NCBI GenBank assembly: GCA_039819485.1
Contig: JBCBRY010000029.1
Coordinates: 20,276 to 84,275 of the forward strand
DNA length: 64,000 nucleotides
Reading direction: 5' to 3'
Origin: UBA6168 sp039819485
Lineage (GTDB): Bacteria; Bacteroidota; Bacteroidia; Chitinophagales; Saprospiraceae
Below are positions 27,017 through 37,350 of this stretch, one piece after another. The translations under genes and the position numbers were made by a program. Numbering within the stretch: the first letter of the stretch is position 1; every line of letters begins with the position of its first letter. The notes under the pieces were generated by a model. The model worked only from the letters and a program-made list of their open reading frames with translations, ran no database searches and was not told the origin of the DNA.

Positions 27017-28528
27017 ATGAAAAAAACTCTACCTATTTCTATTCTTTTTTTCTTTTTCATTTCTTTCTCTTTTGCACAAGAAGCACAAAAAGAAACCCAA
27101 AAACCCATCCCCTCCGGAAAAACCTATGAAAGCCAACAGTCCGTCACCATCGATGGAAACAAACACAGTTTCAAAACGATGGCCGGCACGGTACAGCTCC
27201 GGGACGAAACCAACAAACCCATTGCCCTTTTTGGCCATACCAGTTACACAAAAGTGGGTGGCAACAATGAGCGCCCAATTGTTTTTGCCTTTAACGGCGG
27301 ACCGGGCTCTTCTTCTTTTTGGCTGCATATGGGCGTGCTCGGGCCTAAGAGAATCGTCGTGAACGATCCAGGTTTCTCACCCAACGCACCGTTCCAAATA
27401 GTAAACAATGAATATTCTCTACTGGACGTTGCGGACCTCGTCATGATCGACCCCGTGGGGACGGGGCTAAGTGTTCCGATAGGGGACGCGAAGTTTGAAG
27501 ATTTTTGGGGTGTCGACCAGGACATCCGCAGCATCGGTCTTTTTATTCGCCAGTATTTAATTGACCACGGGCGAATGAATTCCCCCAAATATTTATTGGG
27601 CGAAAGCTATGGTACTTTCCGCAATGCCGGGTTGATGAACTATCTGCAAAAACAGGGCATCGCGATGAACGGGGTCATTATGGTGTCGGCAGTTTTTGAT
27701 CTGCGCTCGCTGATGTTTCCGCCCAATGACGACCTGCCATATATCGTCCATTTCCCGACGTATGCCGCCACCGCTTTTTATCATAAAAAAATAAAAAGCA
27801 GCGCCACGGATATTTATTCTTTTTTAGATGAAATAAGAAGTTTCACCGCCAACGAATATGCACCTGCTTTATTTAAAGGCGACCAGATTTCAGCAGAAGA
27901 AAAAAATAAAATAGCGGAAAAATTAAGCGGATACACGGGCCTTGAAAAAAAATATTGGCTGAGGGCTGACCTGCGGGTCAGGAACGGAGAATTTTTTCAG
28001 GAACTCCTGCGCGACGAGGGAGCAACCGTTGGCCGTTTGGACTCCCGTTTTACCGGTATCAATCAGGATTTACTGAGCCAGTTTGCCGATTACGACCCAC
28101 AAAGCGCAGCCATTTCTCCAGCTTATATTACTGGCTTTTTGGATTATTTTTACAACGATCTGGGCGTAGATAAAAAATTGACTTATACCACCAGCGCAAG
28201 CCAACGCAGTAATTTTAAATGGGACTGGACGCACGAAGGAAATAAATCGTGGAACGCAAATGTGGCCGTCAATACCGGCATTGACATGGCAGAGGCCATG
28301 ACCCGCAACCCCAATTTAAAAGTCCTTATTTTAAACGGCATCTACGACATTGCCACTGTTTTTTATGGTGTCGAGCATTCCATCAACCATCTCGGATTGC
28401 CCAAAAAATTAAAGGACAATATTATCATGGAATATTACGAGGCCGGCCACATGATGTACACCCATAAACCTTCCGCCGAAAAATTCAGAGACGACGTAGT
28501 GAACTTTATAAGAAATACTTCTAAATAA
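27017..28528 (+). CDS. S10 family serine carboxypeptidase-like peptidase, exported
   Basis: 503 residues with a Sec signal (MKKTLPISILFFFFISFSFAQ). Alpha/beta-hydrolase catalytic elements of family S10 are visible: oxyanion-hole segment VFAFNGGPGSSSFWLHMGVLGP, nucleophile LLGESYGTFRNAG (Ser of GESYG), acid in LILNGIYDIATVFYGVEHSI, and His in YEAGHMMYTH. It would remove C-terminal amino acids from peptides in the periplasm or outside. It follows the symporter with a 91-bp gap holding a GC-rich inverted stretch, so the two may form a peptide/amino-acid scavenging unit; this is an inference. Confidence 0.94.
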   Translation: MKKTLPISILFFFFISFSFAQEAQKETQKPIPSGKTYESQQSVTIDGNKHSFKTMAGTVQLRDETNKPIALFGHTSYTKVGGNNERPIVFAFNGGPGSSSFWLHMGVLGPKRIVVNDPGFSPNAPFQIVNNEYSLLDVADLVMIDPVGTGLSVPIGDAKFEDFWGVDQDIRSIGLFIRQYLIDHGRMNSPKYLLGESYGTFRNAGLMNYLQKQGIAMNGVIMVSAVFDLRSLMFPPNDDLPYIVHFPTYAATAFYHKKIKSSATDIYSFLDEIRSFTANEYAPALFKGDQISAEEKNKIAEKLSGYTGLEKKYWLRADLRVRNGEFFQELLRDEGATVGRLDSRFTGINQDLLSQFADYDPQSAAISPAYITGFLDYFYNDLGVDKKLTYTTSASQRSNFKWDWTHEGNKSWNANVAVNTGIDMAEAMTRNPNLKVLILNGIYDIATVFYGVEHSINHLGLPKKLKDNIIMEYYEAGHMMYTHKPSAEKFRDDVVNFIRNTSK

Positions 28529-28616
28529 ATGCGGCATTGAAATATTGGGACATTAAGACATTATTTTAAATACCTTAATATCCCAATATCTCAATCCCCC
28601 AACACCAGTTTTCATT

Positions 28617-29567
28617 TTGGAAAAAATAAATTTAAAAAATTCTCTTCCCAATTTTTTAAAAGGCATGGCGATGGGCATTGCCGAAATTATTCCCGGCGTT
28701 TCCGGCGGCACCATTGCATTTATTACCGGCATATATGAACGGTTTATCGGTGCATTGCAATCGTTTGATTTATCATTAATCAAAACATTAAAAACGGACG
28801 GCATAAAAGGTGCGTGGGAAAAAATCGACGGTAATTTTTTAGCCACCCTCGCCGCGGGCATGTTTGTCAGTATTCTATTGTTTGTAAAAATAGTCACGCA
28901 TTTAATTGAAACGCAGCCCGTTTTATTATGGGCTTTTTTCTTTGGGCTCATTGCGGCGTCGGCTATTTATGTCGGTCAACAAATTCCCAAATGGAACGCA
29001 ATCAATGTCATCGCTTTAATGATTGGAACGGTGCTCGCTTTTTACATAACCATCGCTTCCCCAGCCAATGGAAACGATGCACTGTGGGCGATTTTTTTAT
29101 CTGGCATGTTGGCCATTTGCGCGTTTTTATTGCCGGGTTTGTCGGGCAGTTTTGTGTTGCTGCTGCTCGGCATGTACGGCATTGTTTTGACCGGGGTAAA
29201 AAATTTAGACATCCCGATTGTTGCCGTGTTTGCGCTCGGGTGTATCGCAGGTATTTTGTCTTTTTCCAAATTCTTGAACTGGGCATTCCACAACCACAAA
29301 AGTCTGACCCTTGCTGTTTTGACCGGGTTTTTAATTGGCTCGCTCAACCGCGTATGGCCGTGGCAGCAGGTGTTGTCGAGAAGAACCAACAGTAAAGGGG
29401 AAGAAGTTGTGGAATTCACCCAAAGTGTTTTCCCGAATTCTTTTTCTGCATTAAACGGGCCGGAAAACATGCCGTACGGAAATGACCCGCAAGTAATGCC
29501 CGTCATTGGGTTGATAGTAATGGGTTTTGCGTTGGTCTTTGTCTTGGAACGGTTGAGCAGGAAGTAG
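28617..29567 (+). CDS. DUF368 family membrane protein, putative undecaprenyl phosphate translocase
   Basis: 316-residue polytopic inner-membrane protein with a TTG start (MEKINLKNSLPNFLKGMAMG). The family signature EIIPGVSGGTIAFITGIYE is intact and is followed by about eight TM segments (FLATLAAGMFVSILLFVKIV; LLWAFFFGLIAASAIYVG; GMLAICAFLLPGLSGSFVLLLLGMYGIVL). DUF368 proteins (PopT type) have been shown in other bacteria to return undecaprenyl phosphate across the membrane for cell-envelope synthesis. The second PGLSGSF motif mirrors the first, as expected for the internal repeat. The TTG start is the only one consistent with the signature position. Confidence 0.9.
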   Translation: MEKINLKNSLPNFLKGMAMGIAEIIPGVSGGTIAFITGIYERFIGALQSFDLSLIKTLKTDGIKGAWEKIDGNFLATLAAGMFVSILLFVKIVTHLIETQPVLLWAFFFGLIAASAIYVGQQIPKWNAINVIALMIGTVLAFYITIASPANGNDALWAIFLSGMLAICAFLLPGLSGSFVLLLLGMYGIVLTGVKNLDIPIVAVFALGCIAGILSFSKFLNWAFHNHKSLTLAVLTGFLIGSLNRVWPWQQVLSRRTNSKGEEVVEFTQSVFPNSFSALNGPENMPYGNDPQVMPVIGLIVMGFALVFVLERLSRK

Positions 29568-29637
29568 GCTGGGCACTGGAAGCAGAGGCGGTCAGTGCGG
29601 AAGCGGCAGCAAGTGCGACGGTGCAGTGAGCGAAATT

Positions 29638-29673
29638 CAACTTAGGAGGTAATATTGATTACCTCCTAAGTTG
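29638..29673. repeat. Perfect 16-bp inverted repeat CAACTTAGGAGGTAAT
   Basis: Arms 29638-29653 and 29658-29673 match exactly with an ATTG loop, 70 bp after the DUF368 gene. No T-run follows, so it is either a rho-aided terminator or a palindromic element. Confidence 0.75.
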
Positions 29674-29698
29674 TGCCTTCCGAAAAATGAACGGGAAA

Positions 29699-29777
29699 AA
29701 ATGTCATTTTTCTCTTGCCAGAAGCCTCTTTTCTAAAATATGAGCCTACCTGTTTTACAAAAACAAAAATGACATTT
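29699..29777. repeat. 79-bp element bounded by AAATGTCATTTTT / AAAAATGACATTT
   Basis: Perfect 13-bp terminal inverted repeats flank a 53-bp interior. The ends match the TGACATTTTT-type palindromes elsewhere in the window; the interior does not resemble the copies at 37351 and 50481. MITE-like, with no coding content. Confidence 0.6.
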
Positions 29778-29830
29778 CTAACAAGGAAGTCGTTAAGAAA
29801 CAACTTCACCTCCAAACTCATAATCCCATT

Positions 29831-32302
29831 TTAATCTTTAATGATATTTTCATAAAAAACATCTCCTCCGGTGCGGATTAGCAGCGTGTACATGCCACTT
29901 GGCAGATCACCGAAGTTGACCATCCTGTTGTTCTTCCCGTTCACGCCGACCCGTCGGCCAAATGAGTCCATCAATTCATAGGAAAAATCAGCACTGGTAG
30001 CCAATTCAATATTGACCGCTCCATTTGTGACGGGGTTTGGAAACACCTTAATATTGTTTTGATCAACACTTGCAATGGTGCCCGTTTCCATCAATGAAAT
30101 TTTAGCCAGTGAAACATGGCTACCATCGTTGGTCGTAAAAGAGCCGCAGACTAAAAGTTGATCGGAGCCAAGTTCGAATACCCGCTCAAAACGACCGGTA
30201 GTTCGCTCCGTCAGGCCACCAATAAAATTGCCTGACTGATCCAATACGGCCAGTCCGTAGGCATCCCAGCCATCGTATTTTTCAAACAGTCCATGTACGA
30301 CTATCCGTCCATTGCCAGTGAAAAATATACCTTCAATGGTCGGCTGCTGAGTTGAAAACTCCATCGAAACGGTTCCGCCCTGGAATCCCGGATCAATGTT
30401 TCCATTACCATCCAGCTTTAGCAAGAAGGCCTCTTCTGTCGGCGGGCCGAAAGAAATCGATTCATGGCCGCTGACGTATACCCCGGTATTCGTTTCCTCA
30501 ACGGCTGTCACCAAAAATTCTTCACCCGTTTGATAATCAAACGTCTCATCAATAGATCCATCGGTATTGGCCCTGATCACCCCGGTTCGTTCTGAGCCAT
30601 CATAGGAAAGGGCCCTGCCAAGAACGTAGTATTTCCCGTCGGCTGTGGCCGTCACGTCCCTTATCCCCTCCAAGTAGTCGAGGTGTTCGGCTTCAATATC
30701 TATATCCAGGGAACCGTCGCTGTTGAGCCGTACAAAGCTTTGCCCTTGGTCGTCGGGCCCCGGCCCGTTGCAGAAAACACCACTGAGGGCAAAAAATCCA
30801 TCAGCCGTTGTTTTTGTAATATTGCTTATAACACTACCACCAACAGTACAAATGTCATAGTAAGGGTAGGTAAAATCCAGACTGCCGTTCAAAAACGATC
30901 CATCAGGACTTAATTTGGTGATGCCGTTTAATTGCTGGGGAAAAGTAAGGTCATTGATGATGTACCTGCCCGACACCAGGATATTTCCATCGGACAAAAC
31001 CTCAACAGACGTCAACTCTTCTCTCATCTCTGGTACATTTCCTTCAAATGCATCGTTGACGTTGCCATCCAGGTCAACCTTTGCGATGTTCCGGATCAGT
31101 TCACCGTCGATTTCATCAAAACTTCCCACCAGGATGTACTCCCCGTCCTGCGTTTCCTCCATGTCAAGGATAGAACCGACCACCTGGACACGTGTATCGA
31201 AACTGGCATCAACGCTTATATCATTCTGCAACAGGGTCGCTCGTACCAGCCCCGCTCCATACTGACCATATATTCTTTCAAACCAGCCGCCGATGATCAA
31301 ATCTTCAGCACCAATTACCGCAACGTCCGTAATGCGATCGTCTGCATCAAATGGAGGCAGGACAATGACCGAATTATCAATGATGGCAATCTCCCCATCT
31401 CTGCCCCCCACGAACATCCGACCGTTTGGCAGTTCGGCAATGGCCCGCGGACCAAATGGCAATGGGTAAGTAAAAACCAGTGCCCCATTCGGGTCAACAA
31501 TATGTATTTCGTCATCACTTGAAGTTGCCAACACAATGTCTCCGTTTGCCCTGACGAAAAAATCCCTGATAATAATCGTGCCCAGGGTATTCAGGTCAAG
31601 CTCAAAAGTGAGATCTTCATTGCCAGCATCATCCAAACGGATCAGGTATTTGTATTGCGCACCACCGTACCAGGCAAAACCACTGATCAGGTAGTTACCG
31701 GGCGACTGTTCCACGGCCTTGGTCAGCAAACTATTTTGGTAGGTGAGCATATTAAAACCAGGGTCCATCTTGCCCAGTGAGTCCGTCTGGATCACGTGGT
31801 AAAATTCAGTCCCTGTTGAGTCTATGGTGCCTCCCAGCACCAGTATTTTACCATTCGACAAAACCAAAATGGAAGAGATATCATCCAAAAAATCTACATC
31901 AGACTGAAAGGCCGGATCAAGGGAACCGTCATCATTTAAGCGGATCAGGTTGGGCAATGGCTCGCCATCCAAACTGCGAAACAGCCCTCCGTAAAGGGTC
32001 TTTCCATTTCCGGCATCAGCAATATCCGACCGTACACTTCGCAGCCATTCTGCGCCAAATGCAAAACCGGGCACTACTCCGCCGTCGGGTTTGACCTTGG
32101 CAAGGCTCGGCTGTACGGTTCCATCGACAAACTGAAACCGGCCATGCACAAGGATTTCATTTTTAGAGTTGACCAGAACCTTCTCCGCTGGACCATTATC
32201 AAAAATGCCTGGATTGAAATTATCAATAAACGACTGGGAATAAGTGGCGGTGAGAGAAAGAGCAAAAAATGCCAATAGTAGTAAACGAATCTTTTTTTTC
32301 AT
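29831..32302 (-). CDS. Delta-60 repeat surface protein with T9SS type A sorting domain
   Basis: 823 residues. Sec signal at the chosen start (MKKKIRLLLLAFFALSLTATYSQS); nine upstream codons are open but add nothing. The body is built of about a dozen beta-propeller-like delta-60 units: GGRFxxxxGxxxxxxxRLNxDGSxDxxF (for example GRFQFVDGTVQPSLAKVKPDGG; LIRLNDDGSLDPAFQ; RANTDGSIDETFDY; LDGNGNIDPGFQGG). The last 75 residues are the C-terminal domain for type IX secretion (KVFPNPVTNGAVNIEL...GRRVGVNG...LPSGMYTLLIRT). It should be exported and attached at the cell surface; ligand unknown. Confidence 0.9.
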   Translation of the reverse strand: MKKKIRLLLLAFFALSLTATYSQSFIDNFNPGIFDNGPAEKVLVNSKNEILVHGRFQFVDGTVQPSLAKVKPDGGVVPGFAFGAEWLRSVRSDIADAGNGKTLYGGLFRSLDGEPLPNLIRLNDDGSLDPAFQSDVDFLDDISSILVLSNGKILVLGGTIDSTGTEFYHVIQTDSLGKMDPGFNMLTYQNSLLTKAVEQSPGNYLISGFAWYGGAQYKYLIRLDDAGNEDLTFELDLNTLGTIIIRDFFVRANGDIVLATSSDDEIHIVDPNGALVFTYPLPFGPRAIAELPNGRMFVGGRDGEIAIIDNSVIVLPPFDADDRITDVAVIGAEDLIIGGWFERIYGQYGAGLVRATLLQNDISVDASFDTRVQVVGSILDMEETQDGEYILVGSFDEIDGELIRNIAKVDLDGNVNDAFEGNVPEMREELTSVEVLSDGNILVSGRYIINDLTFPQQLNGITKLSPDGSFLNGSLDFTYPYYDICTVGGSVISNITKTTADGFFALSGVFCNGPGPDDQGQSFVRLNSDGSLDIDIEAEHLDYLEGIRDVTATADGKYYVLGRALSYDGSERTGVIRANTDGSIDETFDYQTGEEFLVTAVEETNTGVYVSGHESISFGPPTEEAFLLKLDGNGNIDPGFQGGTVSMEFSTQQPTIEGIFFTGNGRIVVHGLFEKYDGWDAYGLAVLDQSGNFIGGLTERTTGRFERVFELGSDQLLVCGSFTTNDGSHVSLAKISLMETGTIASVDQNNIKVFPNPVTNGAVNIELATSADFSYELMDSFGRRVGVNGKNNRMVNFGDLPSGMYTLLIRTGGDVFYENIIKD

Positions 32303-32619
32303 GTTAACTTGTTTTTTAAACGTGAACAATAGAGAGTTATTTATAGAGTAAAATTAAGAAGCTGATGGAAATAAACGCAGGTCTAAATTTCCTATCTTCA
32401 TAAATATTGTTAACGGTTCAGGGGCTAATTTTTGAAATGACCAGCAACCCTGTACCACCTATTCTTCTGCGAGTTTTGCGACCTCAGCGTGATTTTTTTT
32501 AGAGGCGACCACGCAGAGGCTGCAAGGTTCGCTGAGGAATGGACGGGACCAGTTTCACTGTCAGTGCCGTTAATTGCAAATGATCCAAAACCAAATAAAA
32601 ACACCACTGTTCAGAGGGC

Positions 32620-33084
32620 ATGAGAACCATTCTTATCATCATTCTGCTGGCTTTTTGTCAAAATGCTTTTGCGCAAGACCAGTCGGCCAATTGTAATACC
32701 GTCATGCCTGAAACAAAAATTTCCGAGACCAGCAAAAACGTGCTCGGCACCGCTTTACAGTCCTGTTGCTTCGCTCCTACCACCGGTTTTTACCGGGACG
32801 GGTTCTGCCACACCGGTCCGGATGACCGGGGCGTCCATATCGTTTGTGCCCAGGTTACAGAAGAATTTTTGGAGTACACCAAACGGCAGGGCAATGACCT
32901 TTCCTCCCCCACTCCCTGGTTTCCGGGGCTGAAACCGGGCGATCGCTGGTGCCTGTGTGTGAGCCGGTGGAAAGAGGCCGTTGATGCAGGGTACGGCCCG
33001 CCAATTATTCTGGAAGCGACACACGAAGCTGCCACTAAATATGTGTCTTTGGATTTTTTAAAAAATCATGCAGTCCATAAATAA
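32620..33084 (+). CDS. DUF2237 family protein with signal peptide
   Basis: 154 residues. The core (NVLGTALQSCCFAPTTGFYRDGFCHTGPDDRGVHIVCAQVT, then FPGLKPGDRWCLCVSRWKEA) is the complete DUF2237 signature, with its conserved Cys residues. Members I recall are small cytoplasmic proteins; this copy begins MRTILIIILLAFCQNAFAQ, a clear Sec signal, so it is probably periplasmic. Function of the family is unknown. It stands alone, divergent from the delta-60 gene and convergent with the VCBS gene. Confidence 0.88.
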   Translation: MRTILIIILLAFCQNAFAQDQSANCNTVMPETKISETSKNVLGTALQSCCFAPTTGFYRDGFCHTGPDDRGVHIVCAQVTEEFLEYTKRQGNDLSSPTPWFPGLKPGDRWCLCVSRWKEAVDAGYGPPIILEATHEAATKYVSLDFLKNHAVHK

Positions 33085-33094
33085 CGGTCAATTT

Positions 33095-33130
33095 GAGCGA
33101 AGTGAAATCCCGCACCGAAAGCCCGGGCAA
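33095..33130 (+). repeat. Palindromic element, intergenic copy
   Basis: GAGCGAAGTGAAATCCCG then CACCGAAAGCCCGGGCAA, 10 bp after the DUF2237 stop codon. Same element as at 16385, 37514 and 63163. Confidence 0.75.
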
Positions 33131-33137
33131 CCAGCGG

Positions 33138-36100
33138 TTAAACCTTGACCAGTCGAAGCCAAAAAATTTTTTCTCCTAATTGTATTTTAATAAAATAAAC
33201 GCCGGGCGGCACCTCCTCCGTCGACAATCCGACTTTTGTTAAAACCTGGCCGGGCACCTGCTGGGCCTTTTCCCAAAATTTCACTCCGTGCAGATCAAAA
33301 AGTCCAATCACAAGCCCGGCCCCCTCTTTCGGCTCTACCAACAGGTGGGCTATGCCGTCGGTTGGGTTGGGCAACAGTTCTAATTTTAAAACCTGCCGGA
33401 AAATATCCTTTGTCCCCGTAAATATTAGGTCCTGACAAAAGGTATGTTCGCCACAATCGTTGGCAACGGTCAGGCAAACGTTTCTGTTTTCCAGAGAGGA
33501 ATACACATGTTCCGGATCAGGATCGGTACTGGTATTTCCATCGCCAAAGTCCCAGAAATAATGATCGGCATGCAGGGCAGCCGACTCGAATTGGACGGAG
33601 AGGTCCGTTTGTGAAAAAGTGAAATCCGCTTCAGGCTTGTCCAAAATTTTTATCTCAACACTATCACAGACCACTATTCCATATGCATCGATACAAACCT
33701 TGTAAAGACCTGAATCCTGAACGACCAGCATCTGGCCATTGAAAACAACAGAATCATTTTTTAGCCAGATTACCGAGACCGAATCAAATGTGGAAACAAT
33801 CATTGGCTGTAAACTCAAACTATCCCCCTCGCACAATTCATTGGAGACCGCACCAACCTCCACGGCCAATTCATAGCCCAGAATATTCGTCACTGTATTT
33901 GTTCTAATTGCAGGATTTGAATCGAAAAAAATATCCGCTGCATTTTCAACCACAGCCCCCACCTGTAACGTAGGTAATGGCTCGATATAATACGTGAAAA
34001 AACCCTGACTGCCTATCGGCGAAGCAGTGCTGTCGGGCAGTAATATGTTTTCAAAATGCGCTTCTAATAATCCATTTTCTGAAACAAACATTGCAACCGG
34101 ATGGCTCGCAGCCAATGGCCTCAAACTATTGATGTCCAAACCAATATCCAACCGGTCCCTCAAGACGACCGTAAATGCGGTATCGTTACCCGTATTTTGG
34201 AAACGGATCGTATAAATAAAAGCAGGTGGTGCCTCTTCCAGGATGCCTTTTTCGCCAAGCCCTTTTGGTTCGACCAGTTTGTCATTGGGGTCGTAGCTGC
34301 ACAACAACGTAGCAATATTTTCGACCGATGCCGAATCTGTCAGATTGAAAACCGGATCACCCGCAGCTACTTGCCCAGCTGTAATTATATCAAAACCGAT
34401 CAAGTTGAAATCTGGCATTTGCAGGTTGACCTTGAATGGTCGTTGCGCACCTGGCTCCAATTCTTCAAAATGAAAATAACGTGCCTCGTCCACTACACTA
34501 TCAGCAGGAGGCACCGTACTATTGACCATACTCCACGATGATGGCGTGAAAATAGCTGTGCCGGTAGCAGGTAAGGTTCCATCATTCTGCACCACCAACC
34601 AATAAGGCACCTCCGTATCACACCGGGCGCTGTACCCAACAAGCACGGCAGATATATCCAATACGGCCTGTGCAGGACGAAAACCAAAATCAACTGACGA
34701 AATAGTATTTTGCGGAAGGTCAAAAGATAAGGTGCCGGGCGAAGTATTTTCCCACAACTCATCCGGCAAGGCAGTCAGGGAGTTATTGCCATAATTTCCA
34801 TAAAATGAAAACCTTCCTTCCGAGTTGGTAAAATAGGTGTGACCGCTCGGCAGGTGCTCGATTTTCCTCCCGGGCAAAGGCAGTTCCCCGGCATCAAAAA
34901 TATCGTTTTCATTTTCATCAATAAAGGTACGGCCCTCCACTCTCAGGTTATTATCCAATGAATTCGGGGCCCAGGCAAGCAACCCATTTCCAGGATGGAC
35001 CAACAGATCCTCGTCACCGTCCTGATCTAAATCTTCAAACAAAATTGGCCTGCCTTCTTCGGTCAGGTTGCTAAACCGATAATAGTTCAGCAATACTTCC
35101 TGAGGTTCCGCAAATGTGCCGTCTCCAAAATTCCACATTACGTGGATATCACCAAAGCCACCGGTACTGATGCTGGGTATAAAGAGGATATCGTGATCAC
35201 CATCGGTATCGATATCATAAGCACTTAAATGGACGTACTTATTTTGCGCAAACTGATTGGTTATAAACATGGGATCGCCGAATGAGCCATTCCCCATATT
35301 CTTGCTCCAAAAGATCCCCTGCGAAGAGGCGGACAACAAGTCCGGCAAGTGGTCGCTATTCATATCTTCCCAGAAGTAACGGGCGTATGTTTCTCCGATG
35401 GCAGGCATCAAATCCGGATGGGCGGTATAATTTCCTTGTCCAAGGTTTTCAACCCATTCGATTTCCTCATTGGAACAAAACAAGAAGTCTGTGTCACCAT
35501 CGCCATCCATATCTTTCTGATCGAATGTAATTGTTTCTTCCCCAAAAGATTCAGCGTGGAAAGTAGAGACAATACCGCTCCAGTGTTCCTCAAATATGCC
35601 AGAACCTTTGTTTTCCAACCACTTGAACCTGGAATCATCTTTCAGCAAAATATCCAGATCACCATCTTCATCAAAATCGTGGGCTGTTAAAAACTTTATG
35701 AGGTCACCTTGGTAAAGTGGAATAAGGTTCGAGTAGACACCATTACCTTCGTTCCTTACCCAGGAAGGGTCGTTGTCCGGATAATTCCCCATCAGGCCCG
35801 CAACATCCAGATCCCCGTCACCATCCATGTCAAAGGCCAGTGTCCCGGTGAGGCTGTCAGCTATATTTCGCCACCGGAACTCTTGCAAACCATTGTTCTC
35901 CCAATAGACTGCGCGGGGTATGGTGCTTGAGCTGCTTCCGATTATCGGTTGTTGATGATAACCAAGCATATCCAGGTCGCCATCCTGGTCGATGTCGACA
36001 ATTTGCCCTAAAGAAAATCCTTGCGACAAGATATGCGGGTCGCCATAATTATTCGCACCATCATTTAAGAGCAAGCCTAACCCTCCCTTACCGTTTCTTG

Positions 36101-37151
36101 CATATTGCACATCCGCCAACCCATCCCCATTGAAATCGGCACCGGCGAAATGTAAGAGACCGTCACTAAAATGATACCCTTCGGAAATCAGGACCGGATC
36201 AGAGACATTCCCAGCCGTATCGAACGCAATAAAGTGCAGAGTTTCTTGAGATTCCCTCCTGACAAACAACTCGTACTGACTGTCCTGATCAGGGTCAGCA
36301 ATTTGTACTTCTTTAACAAGCACTAGAAAAGGAAGCAGATGAACCACGGAATAATTGAGGGGGCCATTATTAACCAAAACGACCAGGTCACCATTTGACT
36401 CGGATGAGACCACGTCGGGGTCACCATCATTCTCATAGTCAAACACATCTACAGCCCTTGGAGTACTTTCATTTGAGAGTAATACGCCATTGTAAAATTT
36501 TCCAGAACCGTCGTTTAAGACCGCTTTAAAACCACTTCCCAATGAACTATAAATGATGTCAGCGAAGCCATCTCCATTGACATCTGTAAATGCTAAAATG
36601 CCATTCATTGAAAACTGCTCAAGATTGGTCGCCACTACATCATCCGCAAATTCCAGATTTCCTAAATTCTTCTGCCAAAAGATAAAATCATCGTCAAACG
36701 TATGGTCTGTACGGCTCGCTACAATATCCGGCAAGTCATCGTTATCGACATCAACAATGTGGAATTCTTCGATGCCACTGGCAACAGGGAACGTGATCGG
36801 GAGCAAAGTAAAAATACCATTCTCGTTAACTGCAATATGGTCCCTCATCACAATGTCCACATCACCATCGGCATCCATATCTTTCAAATCAATTTTCTCG
36901 TCTATGCTTGAAGTAAAATCAAAAATAATATGGGTCTTAAAAATGCTCGCATCGCCATATAGATTTTCCCGCCATTGCAAACGTCTATAATTGAAATAGA
37001 CGACATCCATATCTCCGTCATTGTCCATGTCGGCAGATTTTACTTCCCCCCAATAAGAAAGATTAATATGTTCCTCCTTTTCGAATTGTGAATAAACAGA
37101 AACAGGTAAGCAGAAAAATAAAAAAAACAGCGTGTAAATAAAACCTCGCAT
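33138..37151 (-). CDS. VCBS/FG-GAP repeat surface protein with PKD and T9SS sorting domains
   Basis: 1337 residues. Signal peptide from the ATG at 37151 (MRGFIYTLFFLFFCLPVSVYSQ); an ATG at 37175 adds MNKLYPIY. The N-terminal 770 residues are integrin-like FG-GAP/VCBS units with Ca-binding DxDxDGDxD loops (MDNDGDMDVVYF; DMDADGDVDIVM; DIDQDGDLDMLGY; DLDQDGDEDLLV). Next come an SdrD-like loop (FIDENENDIFDAGE), a DUF11-like region (FIYTIRFQNTGNDTAFTVVLRDRLD) and a PKD domain (DHYFWDFGDGNTSTDPDPEHVYS). The final 75 residues are a type A T9SS sorting domain (LLPNPTDGIAHLLVE...PPGVYFIKIQL). A calcium-dependent, surface-bound adhesin or scaffold is likely. Confidence 0.9.
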   Translation of the reverse strand: MRGFIYTLFFLFFCLPVSVYSQFEKEEHINLSYWGEVKSADMDNDGDMDVVYFNYRRLQWRENLYGDASIFKTHIIFDFTSSIDEKIDLKDMDADGDVDIVMRDHIAVNENGIFTLLPITFPVASGIEEFHIVDVDNDDLPDIVASRTDHTFDDDFIFWQKNLGNLEFADDVVATNLEQFSMNGILAFTDVNGDGFADIIYSSLGSGFKAVLNDGSGKFYNGVLLSNESTPRAVDVFDYENDGDPDVVSSESNGDLVVLVNNGPLNYSVVHLLPFLVLVKEVQIADPDQDSQYELFVRRESQETLHFIAFDTAGNVSDPVLISEGYHFSDGLLHFAGADFNGDGLADVQYARNGKGGLGLLLNDGANNYGDPHILSQGFSLGQIVDIDQDGDLDMLGYHQQPIIGSSSSTIPRAVYWENNGLQEFRWRNIADSLTGTLAFDMDGDGDLDVAGLMGNYPDNDPSWVRNEGNGVYSNLIPLYQGDLIKFLTAHDFDEDGDLDILLKDDSRFKWLENKGSGIFEEHWSGIVSTFHAESFGEETITFDQKDMDGDGDTDFLFCSNEEIEWVENLGQGNYTAHPDLMPAIGETYARYFWEDMNSDHLPDLLSASSQGIFWSKNMGNGSFGDPMFITNQFAQNKYVHLSAYDIDTDGDHDILFIPSISTGGFGDIHVMWNFGDGTFAEPQEVLLNYYRFSNLTEEGRPILFEDLDQDGDEDLLVHPGNGLLAWAPNSLDNNLRVEGRTFIDENENDIFDAGELPLPGRKIEHLPSGHTYFTNSEGRFSFYGNYGNNSLTALPDELWENTSPGTLSFDLPQNTISSVDFGFRPAQAVLDISAVLVGYSARCDTEVPYWLVVQNDGTLPATGTAIFTPSSWSMVNSTVPPADSVVDEARYFHFEELEPGAQRPFKVNLQMPDFNLIGFDIITAGQVAAGDPVFNLTDSASVENIATLLCSYDPNDKLVEPKGLGEKGILEEAPPAFIYTIRFQNTGNDTAFTVVLRDRLDIGLDINSLRPLAASHPVAMFVSENGLLEAHFENILLPDSTASPIGSQGFFTYYIEPLPTLQVGAVVENAADIFFDSNPAIRTNTVTNILGYELAVEVGAVSNELCEGDSLSLQPMIVSTFDSVSVIWLKNDSVVFNGQMLVVQDSGLYKVCIDAYGIVVCDSVEIKILDKPEADFTFSQTDLSVQFESAALHADHYFWDFGDGNTSTDPDPEHVYSSLENRNVCLTVANDCGEHTFCQDLIFTGTKDIFRQVLKLELLPNPTDGIAHLLVEPKEGAGLVIGLFDLHGVKFWEKAQQVPGQVLTKVGLSTEEVPPGVYFIKIQLGEKIFWLRLVKV

Positions 37152-37350
37152 ATAAATAGGATATAATTTGTTCATACTTTCGGATAAACATTTTCACTAA
37201 AATAATGCGAAAGATCTAAACTGGCTAACTTTTATATCTTTTTTCTTTTTGTTACGCAGCGTATCGCAAAGAAGACACTGAGCTTAAACAGAGATCAAGC
37301 AGCCCGCAGTTTTAACCAGCCCAACACTTAAAAACAAAAATTTAACTAAG

